Positions 7,380 to 17,537 are shown, counted from the stretch's first letter. The stretch is DNA of 64,000 nucleotides from Oceanicella actignis (GCF_008124525.1 NZ_VNHJ01000002.1:496001-560000), one strand, 5' to 3'. The notes: a model not told the origin generated them from the sequence alone. Numbers and translations: made by a program.

Positions 7380-10073
7380 ATGTCCGCCCCCGACCCGCGC
7401 GACGCGCAAGGCGGCCCCGACGGCCCGCAGGACGACGCCGCGCTGCGCGCCGCCCGCGCCGCGGCCCGGCGGCTGCGCCGCAGGGCGCGGCGGGCGCTGA
7501 CGCTCGAGCGCGCGGCCCAGGCCTTCTGGCCGGTGTGGAGCGTGGCGGCCGCCTTTCTGGGCCTGGCGCTGAGCGGCGCGCTCGAGGCGGTTCCCATCTG
7601 GGCGCACGCCGCGGCGCTGGCGCTGTTCGCGGCGGGCTTCGTCGCGGCGCTGATCCTGTCGATCCGCCGCTTTCGCCCGCCCGACGAGGACGAGGTGCGC
7701 GCCGCGCTCGAGGCCGGCGCGCCGGGGCGCCCGCTGACCGCGCTCGAGGACGCGCAAGCGCTGGGCGCCGAGGATCCGGGCGCGCGCGCCCTGTGGGCCG
7801 AGCATCGCCGCCGCATGGCCGCCCGCGTCGCCGATCTGCGCCCGCCGCGCCCGGCGCCGCGCCTGGCTGCGCGCGACCCCTGGGCGTTGCGGCTGTCGGC
7901 GCTGATCCTGCTGGTTTTCGGCGCCTTCGCCGCGGCTCTGTCGGGCGGCGCGCGCATCGAGCAGGCGCTGGCCCCGCATCTTGCGCCGCAGGGCGACGGG
8001 CGCCCGGCGCCGGCGATCGAGGCCTGGGCCCTTCCGCCCGCCTATCTGGGCGGCGCGCCGATCTACCTGACCGACCTGACGGGGACCGAGGCGGCCTTGC
8101 CCGCGGGCTCGGCGCTGACGGTGCGGGTGTTCGACGCGCCCCGCACGCCTCAGGCGCGGCAGAGCGTCTCGCCGCTCGAGGCCGGCTTCGCCGCCGTCGC
8201 CGAGGGCGTGCACGAGATGCGGCTCGAAGTGGCGCGCTCGGGCCTGGTCGAGGTGCGGCTGGGCGGGCGGACGCTGGGCGCCTGGCGCTTCGTGGCCCAG
8301 CCCGACGCGCCGCCCCAGGTCGCCTTCGCCGCGCCGCCCGGGGTCGAGGACGGCCGCGCGCTGAAGCTGCCCTTTCGCGCAAGCGACGATCACGGCCTGG
8401 CCAAGGGCTGGGCGCGCATCGTCCTCGACCCCGCGCGCGCGCCCGCCGGCGCGCCGGCGCCGGGCGGGCTGATCGCGCCGATCGAGATCGAGCTGCCGCT
8501 GCCGTTGTCGGGCGATCTGCGCCAGGCGGCCGGCGCCGCGGTCGAGGATCTGACCGCCCATCCCTGGGCGGGGCTGCCCGCGCTGGCGACGCTGCATGTC
8601 GAGGACGGCGCCGGCCAGCAGGGCGCTTCGGCGCCCGCGGCCTTCACGCTGCCCGCGCGCCGCTTCTCCGATCCCATGGCCCGCGCCCTGATCGAAGAAC
8701 GCCGCGCCCTGGCCTGGTCGCCCGCGGCGGCGCGCGACGTGGCGCGGCGGCTCAAGGCCGTCACGCTCTATCCCGAGGACTGGTTCGGCGGCGCGCTGCG
8801 CCCCTATCTGGCGGTGCGCACGGCCATCCGGCGGCTGGACCATGCGCTGGCGCTGGGGCGGGTCGAGGCGGCGGCGCCCTCGGTGCTCGAGCTGCTCTGG
8901 CGCGCGGCGCTGCTGATCGAGGACGGCGACATGGCCGACGCGGCCGAGCGCCTGCGCCGCGCGCGCGATCGGCTGTCCGAGGCGCTCGAGAACGGCGCGC
9001 CGCCCGACGAGATCGCCGCCCTGACCGAAGAGCTCCGCGCCGCGATGGAGGACTACCTGGCCGAAATGGCGCGTCAGGCGCTGCAGAACCTCGACCAGCT
9101 CGAAGAGGGCGGCGAGGGGCGCGAGATGGCGGCGCAGGATCTGCGCGACATGCTCGACCAGCTCGAAGAGATGGCGCGCGCCGGCCAGACCGACGCCGCG
9201 CGGCGGATGCTCGAGCAGCTGAGCCGCATGCTCGAGAACCTGCGCATGACCGCCCGCGAGGGCGCGCAGGGCCAGGGCGAGCCGGGCGCCGGCGCCATGG
9301 AGCGGCTGGGCGATCTTCTGGGCCGCCAGCAGGAGCTGGCCGACGAGACCTTTGGCCAGACCCGCAGCGGCGGCCAGGGCGGGCAAGGCGGCGCAGGGCA
9401 GGCGCCGGGCGGGGCCCGACAGGGCGACGCCGAGGGCGGCGCGGGGCGCGACGGCGCGGCCGGGCAGGGCCTGGGCCAGGGCGCCGAGCCGGGCCGGCGG
9501 GGGCAGGGCGGCGCGCAGGGGCTCGGGCCGCGCGGCGAGAGCGGGCGGGGCGACGGGGCCACGCTGGGCGACGGGAGCCGGCAGGGGGGCGGCGCGGCGG
9601 CGCTGGCCCGGCGGCAAGAGGCCCTGCGCCGCGCGCTCGAGGGGCTGCGGGGCGGTTTGCCGGGCGGCCTGTCGCCCGAGGCGGAAGAGGCCCTGCGCGA
9701 GGCCGAGCGCGCCATGGGCCGCGCGCGCGACTCGCTGGCCCAGGGCGCGCCCGATGCGGCGCTGGACGATCAGGCGCGCGCGCTAGAGGCGCTGCGCGAA
9801 GGCTCGCGCCGCCTGGGCGAGGCGCTGCGCCGCGCCGCGCGCGAGGGGCAGGGGCAGGCCGGCGCCGCATCGGGCGAGGGGCCGCAGGTCGACCCGCTGG
9901 GCCGCAGCGCCGCGCCCGACGGCGCGCTGGACGGGGGCGACACGCATGTGCCCGACGCGGCCGAGCTCAAGCGCGCGCGCGAACTGCTCGAAGAGATCCG
10001 CCGCCGGGCCGGAGACCGGCTGCGCCCCGAGGACGAGCTGGAATATCTGCGCCGCCTGCTCGATCGCTTCTGA
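7380..10073 (+). CDS. TIGR02302 family membrane protein
   Basis: An 897-residue protein that matches the large alphaproteobacterial TIGR02302 (DUF4175-like) family by layout. It has a short charged N-terminus, two close membrane segments at about 45-90, a third near 170 (LRLSALILLVFGAFAAALSG), a beta-rich middle and an alpha-helical second half full of Glu/Arg heptads (coiled-coil-like, around 500-650). A Gly/Gln-rich stretch lies around 655-745, then another helical tail. The start at 7380 has a clear AAAGGAG site. The family function is unknown; it usually sits next to lysA in this order. The Gly/Gln-rich insert is low complexity and may vary between strains. Confidence 0.8.
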   Translation: MSAPDPRDAQGGPDGPQDDAALRAARAAARRLRRRARRALTLERAAQAFWPVWSVAAAFLGLALSGALEAVPIWAHAAALALFAAGFVAALILSIRRFRPPDEDEVRAALEAGAPGRPLTALEDAQALGAEDPGARALWAEHRRRMAARVADLRPPRPAPRLAARDPWALRLSALILLVFGAFAAALSGGARIEQALAPHLAPQGDGRPAPAIEAWALPPAYLGGAPIYLTDLTGTEAALPAGSALTVRVFDAPRTPQARQSVSPLEAGFAAVAEGVHEMRLEVARSGLVEVRLGGRTLGAWRFVAQPDAPPQVAFAAPPGVEDGRALKLPFRASDDHGLAKGWARIVLDPARAPAGAPAPGGLIAPIEIELPLPLSGDLRQAAGAAVEDLTAHPWAGLPALATLHVEDGAGQQGASAPAAFTLPARRFSDPMARALIEERRALAWSPAAARDVARRLKAVTLYPEDWFGGALRPYLAVRTAIRRLDHALALGRVEAAAPSVLELLWRAALLIEDGDMADAAERLRRARDRLSEALENGAPPDEIAALTEELRAAMEDYLAEMARQALQNLDQLEEGGEGREMAAQDLRDMLDQLEEMARAGQTDAARRMLEQLSRMLENLRMTAREGAQGQGEPGAGAMERLGDLLGRQQELADETFGQTRSGGQGGQGGAGQAPGGARQGDAEGGAGRDGAAGQGLGQGAEPGRRGQGGAQGLGPRGESGRGDGATLGDGSRQGGGAAALARRQEALRRALEGLRGGLPGGLSPEAEEALREAERAMGRARDSLAQGAPDAALDDQARALEALREGSRRLGEALRRAAREGQGQAGAASGEGPQVDPLGRSAAPDGALDGGDTHVPDAAELKRARELLEEIRRRAGDRLRPEDELEYLRRLLDRF

Positions 10074-10242
10074 CGCGGCGGGGCGGGGCCCCGACCCAAA
10101 GCGCGCGCAGAGCGCTCGCCGATGCCCCGCGCTCGCCCATGCCCCGCCCCAGGGCGGCCGGCCGGCTCCGGCGCGGCGGAGCCCGATGGCCGCGCGACGA
10201 CGCGCGGGGCGGCGCGTGGCGCGAGTTCGTCGGTTCTTCGCG

Positions 10243-10845
10243 CCCCCCTGTCGGCCGACCGGTTTCCATGCGGCGGGGCGGCTTCGGCCGAAGATGCGGG
10301 GGCGCCCGGGAGGCGCGCCCATCCGTCTCATGACCGGCCCCCGGTTGGCCGGCCGGTTTCCATGTGGCGGAGCCGGGGCTTCGGCCAATGACGCGAGGTG
10401 GCGCGCGGATGCGGGCTCATCCTTCTCATGACCGGTCCCCTGTCGGCCGACCGGTTCGCACATGGCGGAGCCGGGGCTTCTGCCAATGGCGCGCAGGGGC
10501 GGCGCGGGATGCGGGCTCATCCGTTCGGTGACCCGCCCCCCATCCGCCGACTGGTTTCCATGTGGCGGGGGCGGCCCGCGATGCGGGCTCATGCAGTCGA
10601 TGACCCGTCGCCTGTCCGCCGGCCGCGGCTGCCGACGCGAAGCCGCGTGGCGGGCCGAAGGGGCGCGGGTTTCGGGCGCGGCCATTCTCTGACCCGTCGC
10701 CGGTCCGTCGGCCGGCGGCCATGTGGCGGGCGAGGTGGCTGGTTGCCGTCGCGCAGGGCGTCGCGGGTTGTGGGCGCGTGCGTTCCCCAACCCTGCCCTC
10801 CGTCGGCCGGTCGGGGCCTTCGCACGGGGGCGCCCGGCGCGGCGG
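10243..10845. repeat. degenerate tandem repeat array, six to seven units of about 70-100 bp
   Basis: The 957 bases between the TIGR02302 gene and cobO hold no gene I can support. Most of the stretch is an imperfect tandem repeat. Units begin near 10243, 10337, 10435, 10535, 10607, 10696 and 10793 with forms of ccctgtcggccgaccggttt. Most of the early units continue with ccatgtggcgg, agccggggcttcggccaat and gatgcgggctcatcc, and each ends with tgacccg or tgaccgg. Unit lengths (94, 98, 100, about 72, about 89, about 97) are not multiples of three, so the array is not a repeated protein. Decay increases towards cobO. Its role is unknown. Confidence 0.8.
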
Positions 10846-11030
10846 ATATGGGGCGCGGCGGGGGCCCGGGGCGCAGACCTGCCGCCGCGTGCGCGGGCTT
10901 CGGGCCGGGCGCGCCGCCGGCGCGGGGCGTCGGGCCGCGGCCGCGCAATCGGGCGGCCAGCGGATCATGCGCGCCGGCCCGGGCGGGGCGTCTGGCCTTG
11001 CGGGGGCCGGGGCCGCCCGGCGCGCAGGGG

Positions 11031-11654
11031 TCAGTATTCGACGCCGATCTGCGCCTTCACCCCGGCGCGGAAGGGATGCTTGACCAGCTCCATCTCGGTG
11101 ACCAGGTCGGCGGCCTCGATCAGCTCGGGCTTGGCGTTGCGCCCCGTCAGCACGACATGGGTCATGGGCGGCTTTTCCTCGCGCAGGAAGCGCAGCACCT
11201 CGTCGATGTCGAGATAGTCGTAGCGCAGGGCGATGTTGATCTCGTCCAGCAGAACCATGCGGATCTCGGGGTCGCGGATCAGCTCCTTGGCCTTTTCCCA
11301 GGCGGCGCGGGCCATGGCCATGTCGCGCGCCTTGTCCTGGGTCTCCCAGGTGAAGCCTTCGCCCATGGTGTGGAACTGGCAGACGTCCGAGAAGCGCGAC
11401 AGGATCAGGTCGCGCTCTCCGGTGGACATGCCGCCCTTGATGAACTGCACCACCGCGCAGGGCATGCCATGGGCGATGCAGCGGAAGATCATGCCGAAGG
11501 CGGCGGTCGTCTTGCCCTTGCCCTTGCCGGTGTGGACGATGATGAGCCCCTTCTCGCCGGTCTTGCCGGCCATGATCTTCTCGCGCGCGGCCTTCTTCTT
11601 GGCCATCTTCTGGGCGTGGCGCTCCAGATCCTCGGGCTTGGGGGCGTCGGTCAT
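11031..11654 (-). CDS. cobO: cob(I)yrinic acid a,c-diamide adenosyltransferase (CobO/BtuR type)
   Basis: A 207-residue enzyme that attaches the adenosyl group to cobalt in corrinoids. The P-loop is IIVHTGKGKGKTTAAFG near residue 38, followed by the family's VQFIKGG and the VLLDEINIALRYDYLD segment, and the protein ends IGVEY. The ATG at 11654 overlaps the cobN stop (ATGA), so it is the distal gene of the riboswitch-led cobalamin operon. Length is normal for the family. Confidence 0.95.
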   Translation of the reverse strand: MTDAPKPEDLERHAQKMAKKKAAREKIMAGKTGEKGLIIVHTGKGKGKTTAAFGMIFRCIAHGMPCAVVQFIKGGMSTGERDLILSRFSDVCQFHTMGEGFTWETQDKARDMAMARAAWEKAKELIRDPEIRMVLLDEINIALRYDYLDIDEVLRFLREEKPPMTHVVLTGRNAKPELIEAADLVTEMELVKHPFRAGVKAQIGVEY

Positions 11655-14600
11655 GGCTCTCTCCTGCGTTCGGTCGGGGCGGGTTCGCCGCCCTGCGCCT
11701 GCGGGTGGGCGGCGATGATGGCCTCGATGCGCGCGCGCGCCGAGTTCGAGCGCGGGCGCCAGAGGCCCCGGTCCTGGGCTTCGGCCAGGCGCTGGGCGAT
11801 CTCGCGCAGCGCGGCGGGGTTGGCCTGCGCGATGAAGGCGCGGGTGTCGTCGTCGGCCAGGAAGGCCTGCTCGACCAGGTCGAAATGGTGCGAGCGCACC
11901 GCCCGCGTCGTGGCCGCGAAGGCGAACAGGTAATCGACCGTGGCGGCGATCTCGAAGGCGCCCTTGTAGCCGTGGCGCTTGACCCCCGCGATCCATTTGG
12001 GGTTGACCACGCGCGCGCGCACCACGCGGCCGATCTCTTCGTCCAGCGAGCGCACCACCGGCCGTTCGGGGCGCGAGTGGTCGTTGTGCCAGATGCGCGG
12101 CTCGCGCCCCGACAGATGCGCGACCGCGGCGGCGGCGCCGCCCTCGAACTGGTAGTAGTCGTCGCTGTCGAGCAGGTCATGCTCGCGGTTGTCCTGGTTC
12201 TGGACCACCGCGTCGGCGCGCGCCAGCCGCGCCTCGAACAGATCGCGCGCGCGCGCGCCCTCGGCCTGGCGGCCATAGGCGTAGCCGCCCCATTCAAGGT
12301 AGCTGTCGGCCAGATCCTCGCGCCGGTCCCACAGGCGCTCGTCGATCAGGGCCTGAAGGCCGGCCCCGTAGGCGCCGGGCTTGGAGCCGAACACGCGATA
12401 GCCCGCGCGCAGCTCGGCCTCGCCCTCGGAGGCGCCCTCGGCGCGCAGGCGCGCGCGCTCGGCCCGGAAGCGCGCGGCCAGGGGGTTGTCGTGCTCGGGT
12501 TCGTCCAGCGCCATGACGGCGCGCGCGGCGCTGTCGAACAGCTCGATCTGGGCGGGGAAGGCGTCGCGGAAGAACCCCGAGACGCGCAGCGTCACGTCCA
12601 CGCGCGGGCGGCCCAGCGCCGAGAGGGGCAGGATCTCGAACCCCGTCACGCGGCGCGAGGCCGCGTCCCAGGTCGGGCGCGCGCCGATCAGCGCCATGGC
12701 CTGGGCCACGTCGTCGCCGCCGGTGCGCATGTTCGAGGTGCCCCAGGCCGTCAGCAGCAGGGCGCGCGGCCAGTCGCCCTCTTCCTGCGCGTGGCGCTCG
12801 ACCAGCGCCTGCGCCGAGCGCCAGCCCAGCGTCCACGCCGCCGGGGTGGGCACGGCGCGGCTGTCGACCGAGTAGAAGTTGCGCCCCGTGGGCAGAACGT
12901 CTGGGCGCCCGCGCGTGGGCGCGCCCGAGGGGCCGGGCGGCACGAAGCGCCCCGCAAGCCCGTCGAGCAGCGCGCGCATCTCGGCCGGGCCGCTGGCGCG
13001 CAGCGCCGGACGCATGACGCCCTCGATCCAGTCGAGCACGGCGCGCGTGCGCTCCATGCCCTCGGGCAGGGGGGCGCCGTCGACCAGCGCGGCGGCCAGC
13101 GCCTCGATGCGCTCGACGGCGTCGCCATTGGTCCGCCAGGGGCCGGGCAGGATTCGCGCCAGCGGCTCGGGCCGCGGACCGCGCCAGGGGGCCGCCATGG
13201 CGCAGTCGAGCGGATCGAACTCGGCCGGGTCTAGGCCCAGATCCTGCGCGATGGCGCGGATCAGCGAGGCGTCGCCCGGCGCGGGGCGCGCGGCGGCGGC
13301 GCGCGGAACCCGCGCCAGCGCCACAAGAAGGTCGCGCTCCTGCACGCCCTCGGGCGCGGCGCCGAACACGTGCAGCCCGTCGCGGATCTGCGATTCCTTG
13401 ATGTCGCACAGATACTCGTCCAGCCGCGCCAGCACCTCGTCCTCGGGCATGTCCGGCGCGATGCCGGCGTCGGCGTCCAGCCCGGCGGCGGCGGTCAGGG
13501 TCATGATCTCGCGCCGCAGATGCGCCGCGCGGCGCGCATCGACGCCCGAGGCCTCGTAATACTCGTCCACCAGCGCCTCGAGATCCTTCAGCGGCCCGTA
13601 GGTTTCGGCGCGGGTCATGGGCGGGGTCAGGTGGTCGATCACCACCGCCGCGGCGCGGCGCTTGGCCTGCGCGCCCTCGCCGGGGTCGTTGACGATGAAG
13701 GGGTAGAGATTGGGGGTCGGGCCCAGCGCCGCCTCGGGAAAGCACTGCCGCGACAGGGCCACGGACTTGCCCGGCAGCCATTCCAGATTGCCGTGCTTGC
13801 CCATGTGGACGAAGGCGTGGGCGCCGAACTCGTCGCGCAGCCAGAAGTGGAAGGCCAGGTAGTTGTGCGGCGGAACCAGGTCGGGCGCGTGGTAGGTCTG
13901 CTTGGGGTCGATGTTGTAGCCGCGCGCGGGCTGCACGCCCACCGCGACCGACCCGAAGCGGTGGATGGACAGGGCGAAGCGCCCCTCGAGCCCGTTCCCC
14001 TCGGGCAGGAAGAAGGGGTCGCCCTCGGGCGGGCCCCAGCGTTCCTCGACCTGCTGGCGAAGCTCGTAGGGCAGGGCCCGGTAGGCGCGCAGATAGGCGC
14101 TCAGCGTCAGCGTCTGCCCGCCCTGGCGCGCGGCGCGGTCGGGCAGCCAGTTGGTCGGCCCGGCCATGATGCGGGCCATGAGCTCGGCCGAATCGGCGGG
14201 CGCGTCGGCCACGTCGTAGCCCGCTTCGGCCAGCGCGCGCAGCGCCGCGACGGTCGAGGCGGGGGCGTCCAGCCCGACGCCGTTCGCCAGCCGCCCGTCG
14301 CGGTTGGGATAGTTGGCCAGGATCAGCGCGACGCGCTTGCGCCCGTTGGGCAGGGCGCGCAGCCGCGCCCAGGCGGCGGCCAGCCGGGCGACGAAATCGA
14401 CCCGGTCGCCCTGGGCGCGATAGGCGGCGATGGGGGCCTGGGCCTGTTCGTCGAAATAGGCCTCGCCCTTGAAGCTGACGGCGCGCGTGACGATGCGCCC
14501 GTCCACCTCGGGCAGGGCGACGTTCATGGCGATGTCGCGCGCCGACAGGCCGTTGGCGCCCGCCTCCCAGGCCTGCTCGGTTCCGCCGGCGAAGATCGCC

Positions 14601-15472
14601 TGCAGCACCGGCGCGCCGGGCCGGTCGAGCGGCGTGCCCTCATGCGCGCCCGCTTGCGGCGACGAGACGGCGAAGCTGGTGGCGTTGACGACCACGTCGG
14701 GCGGCGCCTCGGCGAACAGGGTCTCGAGCGTGGCGGCCGAAACCGGGTCCTTGAGCGAGGCGACGAAGATCGGCAGCGGGTTGAGCCCCTGCGCGGCCAG
14801 CGCCTTGGTCAGCCGGTTGACCGGGTGCAGCCCCGCCCCCTGCACCAGCGCGCGATAGAAGACCAGCGCCGCGACCGGCGCGCCCGGCCGCCATGCGGCG
14901 CGCGCCGCGTCCAGATCCGCCACCCCCGCTCCGGGCCAGTAGACGCCCGCGCGCAAGAGCGGCGCCGGGGCGGGGGGCGCCTCGGCCTCGCCCAGCATGT
15001 GCGCGCAATGGCGCAGCAGGTTGGCCATGTTGCGCGGGCCGCCCTCGACGAAATAGGCCCACAGGCGGTCCCAGTCCTCGGGGGCGACGGTGGACAGGCG
15101 GCGCAGCTCCTCGTCGGGCTTGTCGTCTCCGGGCAGCGCGGCGAACAGCGCGCCCGCCTCGCGCAGCCGAAGGGCGTATTGCTCAAGCCCGTAGGACCAG
15201 TAGCCCTTGCCCCCCAGCGCGCGCACCACCACCAGGCGCGAGCGCGCGGCGGTCCGGTCCAGATGCAGGTCCGCCGACATGGGGTGCTGCAGGTGCAGCA
15301 GCGAGGCCAGGCGCAGCCGCAGCCCCGGAATGGCCTGCGCGCGCGCCTCGGACAGGGCCGCCAGCTCGGTGTCGGCGGCCGAGATGATGACGATGTCGCC
15401 GGGGTCCTGTCCCAGATCCACGGCCTCGGAGCCGTCCGAGACCTCGCCCGGCTGGGCCAGAAGCAGGTGCAT
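11651..15472 (-). CDS. cobN: cobaltochelatase subunit CobN
   Basis: A 1273-residue protein, the normal size for CobN, the large subunit of the ATP-dependent aerobic cobaltochelatase that inserts cobalt into hydrogenobyrinic acid diamide together with CobS and CobT. Typical segments include GDPFFLPEGNGLEGRFAL, HMGKHGNLEWLPGKS, LYPFIVNDPGEGAQAKRRA and the WGTSNMRTGGDDVAQA stretch near the C-terminal third. The ATG at 15472 has an AGGGAGA ribosome site. It lies between cobW and cobO in the same orientation. CobS and CobT are not in the window. Confidence 0.96.
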   Translation of the reverse strand: MHLLLAQPGEVSDGSEAVDLGQDPGDIVIISAADTELAALSEARAQAIPGLRLRLASLLHLQHPMSADLHLDRTAARSRLVVVRALGGKGYWSYGLEQYALRLREAGALFAALPGDDKPDEELRRLSTVAPEDWDRLWAYFVEGGPRNMANLLRHCAHMLGEAEAPPAPAPLLRAGVYWPGAGVADLDAARAAWRPGAPVAALVFYRALVQGAGLHPVNRLTKALAAQGLNPLPIFVASLKDPVSAATLETLFAEAPPDVVVNATSFAVSSPQAGAHEGTPLDRPGAPVLQAIFAGGTEQAWEAGANGLSARDIAMNVALPEVDGRIVTRAVSFKGEAYFDEQAQAPIAAYRAQGDRVDFVARLAAAWARLRALPNGRKRVALILANYPNRDGRLANGVGLDAPASTVAALRALAEAGYDVADAPADSAELMARIMAGPTNWLPDRAARQGGQTLTLSAYLRAYRALPYELRQQVEERWGPPEGDPFFLPEGNGLEGRFALSIHRFGSVAVGVQPARGYNIDPKQTYHAPDLVPPHNYLAFHFWLRDEFGAHAFVHMGKHGNLEWLPGKSVALSRQCFPEAALGPTPNLYPFIVNDPGEGAQAKRRAAAVVIDHLTPPMTRAETYGPLKDLEALVDEYYEASGVDARRAAHLRREIMTLTAAAGLDADAGIAPDMPEDEVLARLDEYLCDIKESQIRDGLHVFGAAPEGVQERDLLVALARVPRAAAARPAPGDASLIRAIAQDLGLDPAEFDPLDCAMAAPWRGPRPEPLARILPGPWRTNGDAVERIEALAAALVDGAPLPEGMERTRAVLDWIEGVMRPALRASGPAEMRALLDGLAGRFVPPGPSGAPTRGRPDVLPTGRNFYSVDSRAVPTPAAWTLGWRSAQALVERHAQEEGDWPRALLLTAWGTSNMRTGGDDVAQAMALIGARPTWDAASRRVTGFEILPLSALGRPRVDVTLRVSGFFRDAFPAQIELFDSAARAVMALDEPEHDNPLAARFRAERARLRAEGASEGEAELRAGYRVFGSKPGAYGAGLQALIDERLWDRREDLADSYLEWGGYAYGRQAEGARARDLFEARLARADAVVQNQDNREHDLLDSDDYYQFEGGAAAAVAHLSGREPRIWHNDHSRPERPVVRSLDEEIGRVVRARVVNPKWIAGVKRHGYKGAFEIAATVDYLFAFAATTRAVRSHHFDLVEQAFLADDDTRAFIAQANPAALREIAQRLAEAQDRGLWRPRSNSARARIEAIIAAHPQAQGGEPAPTERRREP

Positions 15473-15595
15473 GGCGTCTCCCTTGCGCGCGGGGCGCTGC
15501 GCTGGCGCGCTCGCGGCGGACCCGACGCGGCCCGAGCGCGGGCCGAAGCGGGCGCCGGAGCGCAGGGCCGGGGCGCGGGCTTGCGCCCCGGCGGC

Positions 15596-16705
15596 TCAGG
15601 CCATGGCGGGGGCGGGCTCGGCCAGCGCGGCCTCGATGGCGGCGCGGTCCATGCCCGCCAGCCCGATCACCACCAGCCGCGTGACGCGCGGCTCGTCGCC
15701 GAAGGGGCGGTCGAAATAGGTCTCGAGCCGCGGCCCCACCGCCTGCACCACCTGGCGCATGGGCTTGCCCGCGACGGCCGCGAAACCCTTCAGGCGCAGG
15801 ATGTCGTGATCGCGGATCGCGGCCTCGACGCGGGCGCGGAAGGCGGCGGGGTCGCGGATCTCGGGCAGGGTCAGCGCGAAGCTTTCGAACTCGTCATGCC
15901 CATGCGCGTCCTCGTGATGGCGGTCGTGATCATGGTCGTGATCATGGTCATGATCGTCGTCATGGTGGCGGTGATGGATCTCGGCGCGCGAGTCGAGGTC
16001 GTTCTCGGCCCCCACGCCCATGCCCAGCAGCACGCGCGGCGACAGGCCGCCGGCGTCCGAGCGCACGATGCGCACGCCCTGGCGGGCCTTGGCGCAGACG
16101 ACCTCGAACAGGGCGTTGGCCTGCTCTTCGTCCAGGAGGTCGGATTTCGACACCACGACCAGGTCGGCGCAGGCCAGCTGGTCGTCGAACAGCTCGGCCA
16201 GCGGGGTTTCGTGGTCGAGATTGTCGTCGGCGGCGCGCTGGGCGGCGACGGCGCCTTCGTCATGGGCGAAGCGGCCGGCGGCCACGGCGGGGCCGTCGAC
16301 CACCGTCACCACGCCGTCCACGGTCACGCGGTTGCGGATCTGCGGCCAGTTGAAGGCGCGCACCAGCGGTTGCGGCAGCGCCAGGCCCGAGGTCTCGATG
16401 ACGATGTGATCGGGCGGCGTCGGGCGCGAGAGGAGCATTTCCAGCGTGGGGATGAAGTCGTCGGCCACGGTGCAGCAGATGCAGCCGTTGCTCAGCTCGA
16501 CCACGTCCTCGTCGGCGCAGGCGGCGTCGCCGCAGCCGCGCAGAAGCTCGCCGTCCACGCCCATGTCGCCGAACTCGTTGACGATGAGCGCGATGCGGCG
16601 CCCGTCCGCGCGCGCCAGCAGGTTGCGGATGAGCGTCGTCTTGCCCGCGCCCAGAAAGCCGGTGACGACGGTGGCGGGGATCTTGCGAAGGCTGGCGGTG
16701 GTCAT
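15596..16705 (-). CDS. cobW: CobW family GTPase / metallochaperone
   Basis: A 369-residue G3E GTPase. It has the P-loop VTGFLGAGKTT at about 14-24, the metal-binding CICC motif at 75-78, a switch region IETSGLA, and the guanine-specificity SKSD. A His/Asp-rich tract of about 28 residues (around 237-265) precedes the CobW C-terminal domain. CobW proteins are thought to deliver cobalt to the CobNST chelatase; its place directly upstream of cobN fits that. The His-rich tract probably binds or stores metal, which is inferred from composition. Confidence 0.93.
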   Translation of the reverse strand: MTTASLRKIPATVVTGFLGAGKTTLIRNLLARADGRRIALIVNEFGDMGVDGELLRGCGDAACADEDVVELSNGCICCTVADDFIPTLEMLLSRPTPPDHIVIETSGLALPQPLVRAFNWPQIRNRVTVDGVVTVVDGPAVAAGRFAHDEGAVAAQRAADDNLDHETPLAELFDDQLACADLVVVSKSDLLDEEQANALFEVVCAKARQGVRIVRSDAGGLSPRVLLGMGVGAENDLDSRAEIHHRHHDDDHDHDHDHDHDRHHEDAHGHDEFESFALTLPEIRDPAAFRARVEAAIRDHDILRLKGFAAVAGKPMRQVVQAVGPRLETYFDRPFGDEPRVTRLVVIGLAGMDRAAIEAALAEPAPAMA

Positions 16706-16784
16706 CGTTCGATGGTCCTTGCGATGAGGGGCGCCGCCGGGGGCCGGCGGCGCCGGTTGTCTGCGGCGGCGCGCGCCGCGCCGC

Positions 16785-17537
16785 TCAGGCGGCCCTGCGC
16801 TCGTCCGACCAGAGCCAGCCCGCCGCGGCGCCGAGAACGGTCCATCCCACGGCGCCGATGAGCAGCGAGCGCGCGACGAACAGGCCGGCCAGCTCGGGCG
16901 GCGCGCCGCCCCAGAGCTCGTCGGGGTGGGGAGCGCCGATCGCGTGCGGCAGCGCCAGCAGCGCCAGCCCGAGCCAGCGCGCCGGGTTCGGCGCCCAGGC
17001 CAGGACCGCCAGCCCGGCGGCCGACAGCAGCGCCGCCAGCGTCCACCAGATCTGCCGCTCGAGCAGCGGCGCCGCGGCCGATCCGGGCAGTTCGGGCGGC
17101 AGCCCCGCGCCGGTGAGCAGCTGCGTGCAGGCGAAGCCCGCCGCGCCCCACATCAGCCCCTCGCGCAGGCCGACGCGGCCGGCGCCCAGGCGCTCTGCCA
17201 GCGCGAAGCCGGCGGTCAGCAGCAGGCCGAAGCCCGCCATGGCGACCAGGGTCATCATGAAGGTGTTCGCGGCGCGCTCGGTCAGGCCGACCTCGTCGCC
17301 ATGGTCGTGATGGTGCGCATGGCCGCTCGCGGCCGCGCCGGCGGCGCCGTGGTCGTGCCCGCCCTCATGGGCATGGGCGCCGTCATGCGCATGCGCGGCG
17401 CCATGGACCATCTCGCCCGATTCATAGAGCTCGGCCTGAAGAATGAGCGGCGTCGTCATCCAGTGCTGCAGGGCCGCCGAGACGAGCCCCGCCAGCAGGC
17501 CCGCGAACAGCGCGCTGGCCAGCAGTCTTCTTCCCAT
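16785..17537 (-). CDS. cbtA: CbtA family predicted cobalt transporter subunit
   Basis: A 250-residue membrane protein starting MGRRLLASALFAGLLAGLVSA, with about five to six hydrophobic segments. A His-rich loop at about 45-85 (HAHDGAHAHEGGHDH, then GHAHHHDHGDE) lies between the first two. This matches CbtA, a predicted cobalt uptake subunit found with CbtB under cobalamin riboswitch control. The gene follows cbtB by 14 bases. No transport assay can be inferred from sequence; the metal is inferred from the riboswitch, cobW and cobN next door. Confidence 0.9.
   Translation of the reverse strand: MGRRLLASALFAGLLAGLVSAALQHWMTTPLILQAELYESGEMVHGAAHAHDGAHAHEGGHDHGAAGAAASGHAHHHDHGDEVGLTERAANTFMMTLVAMAGFGLLLTAGFALAERLGAGRVGLREGLMWGAAGFACTQLLTGAGLPPELPGSAAAPLLERQIWWTLAALLSAAGLAVLAWAPNPARWLGLALLALPHAIGAPHPDELWGGAPPELAGLFVARSLLIGAVGWTVLGAAAGWLWSDERRAA

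Noticed and set aside
9783-10790. Minus-strand 335-residue frame over the tandem repeat array with phrases such as HGNRPANRGPV
   Set aside because: Repeat units differ by lengths that are not multiples of three, there is no ribosome site, and part of it lies antisense to the TIGR02302 gene.
10243-10845. CRISPR array
   Set aside because: The repeated parts are long, degenerate and adjacent, without uniform short repeats and unique spacers, and no cas genes are nearby.
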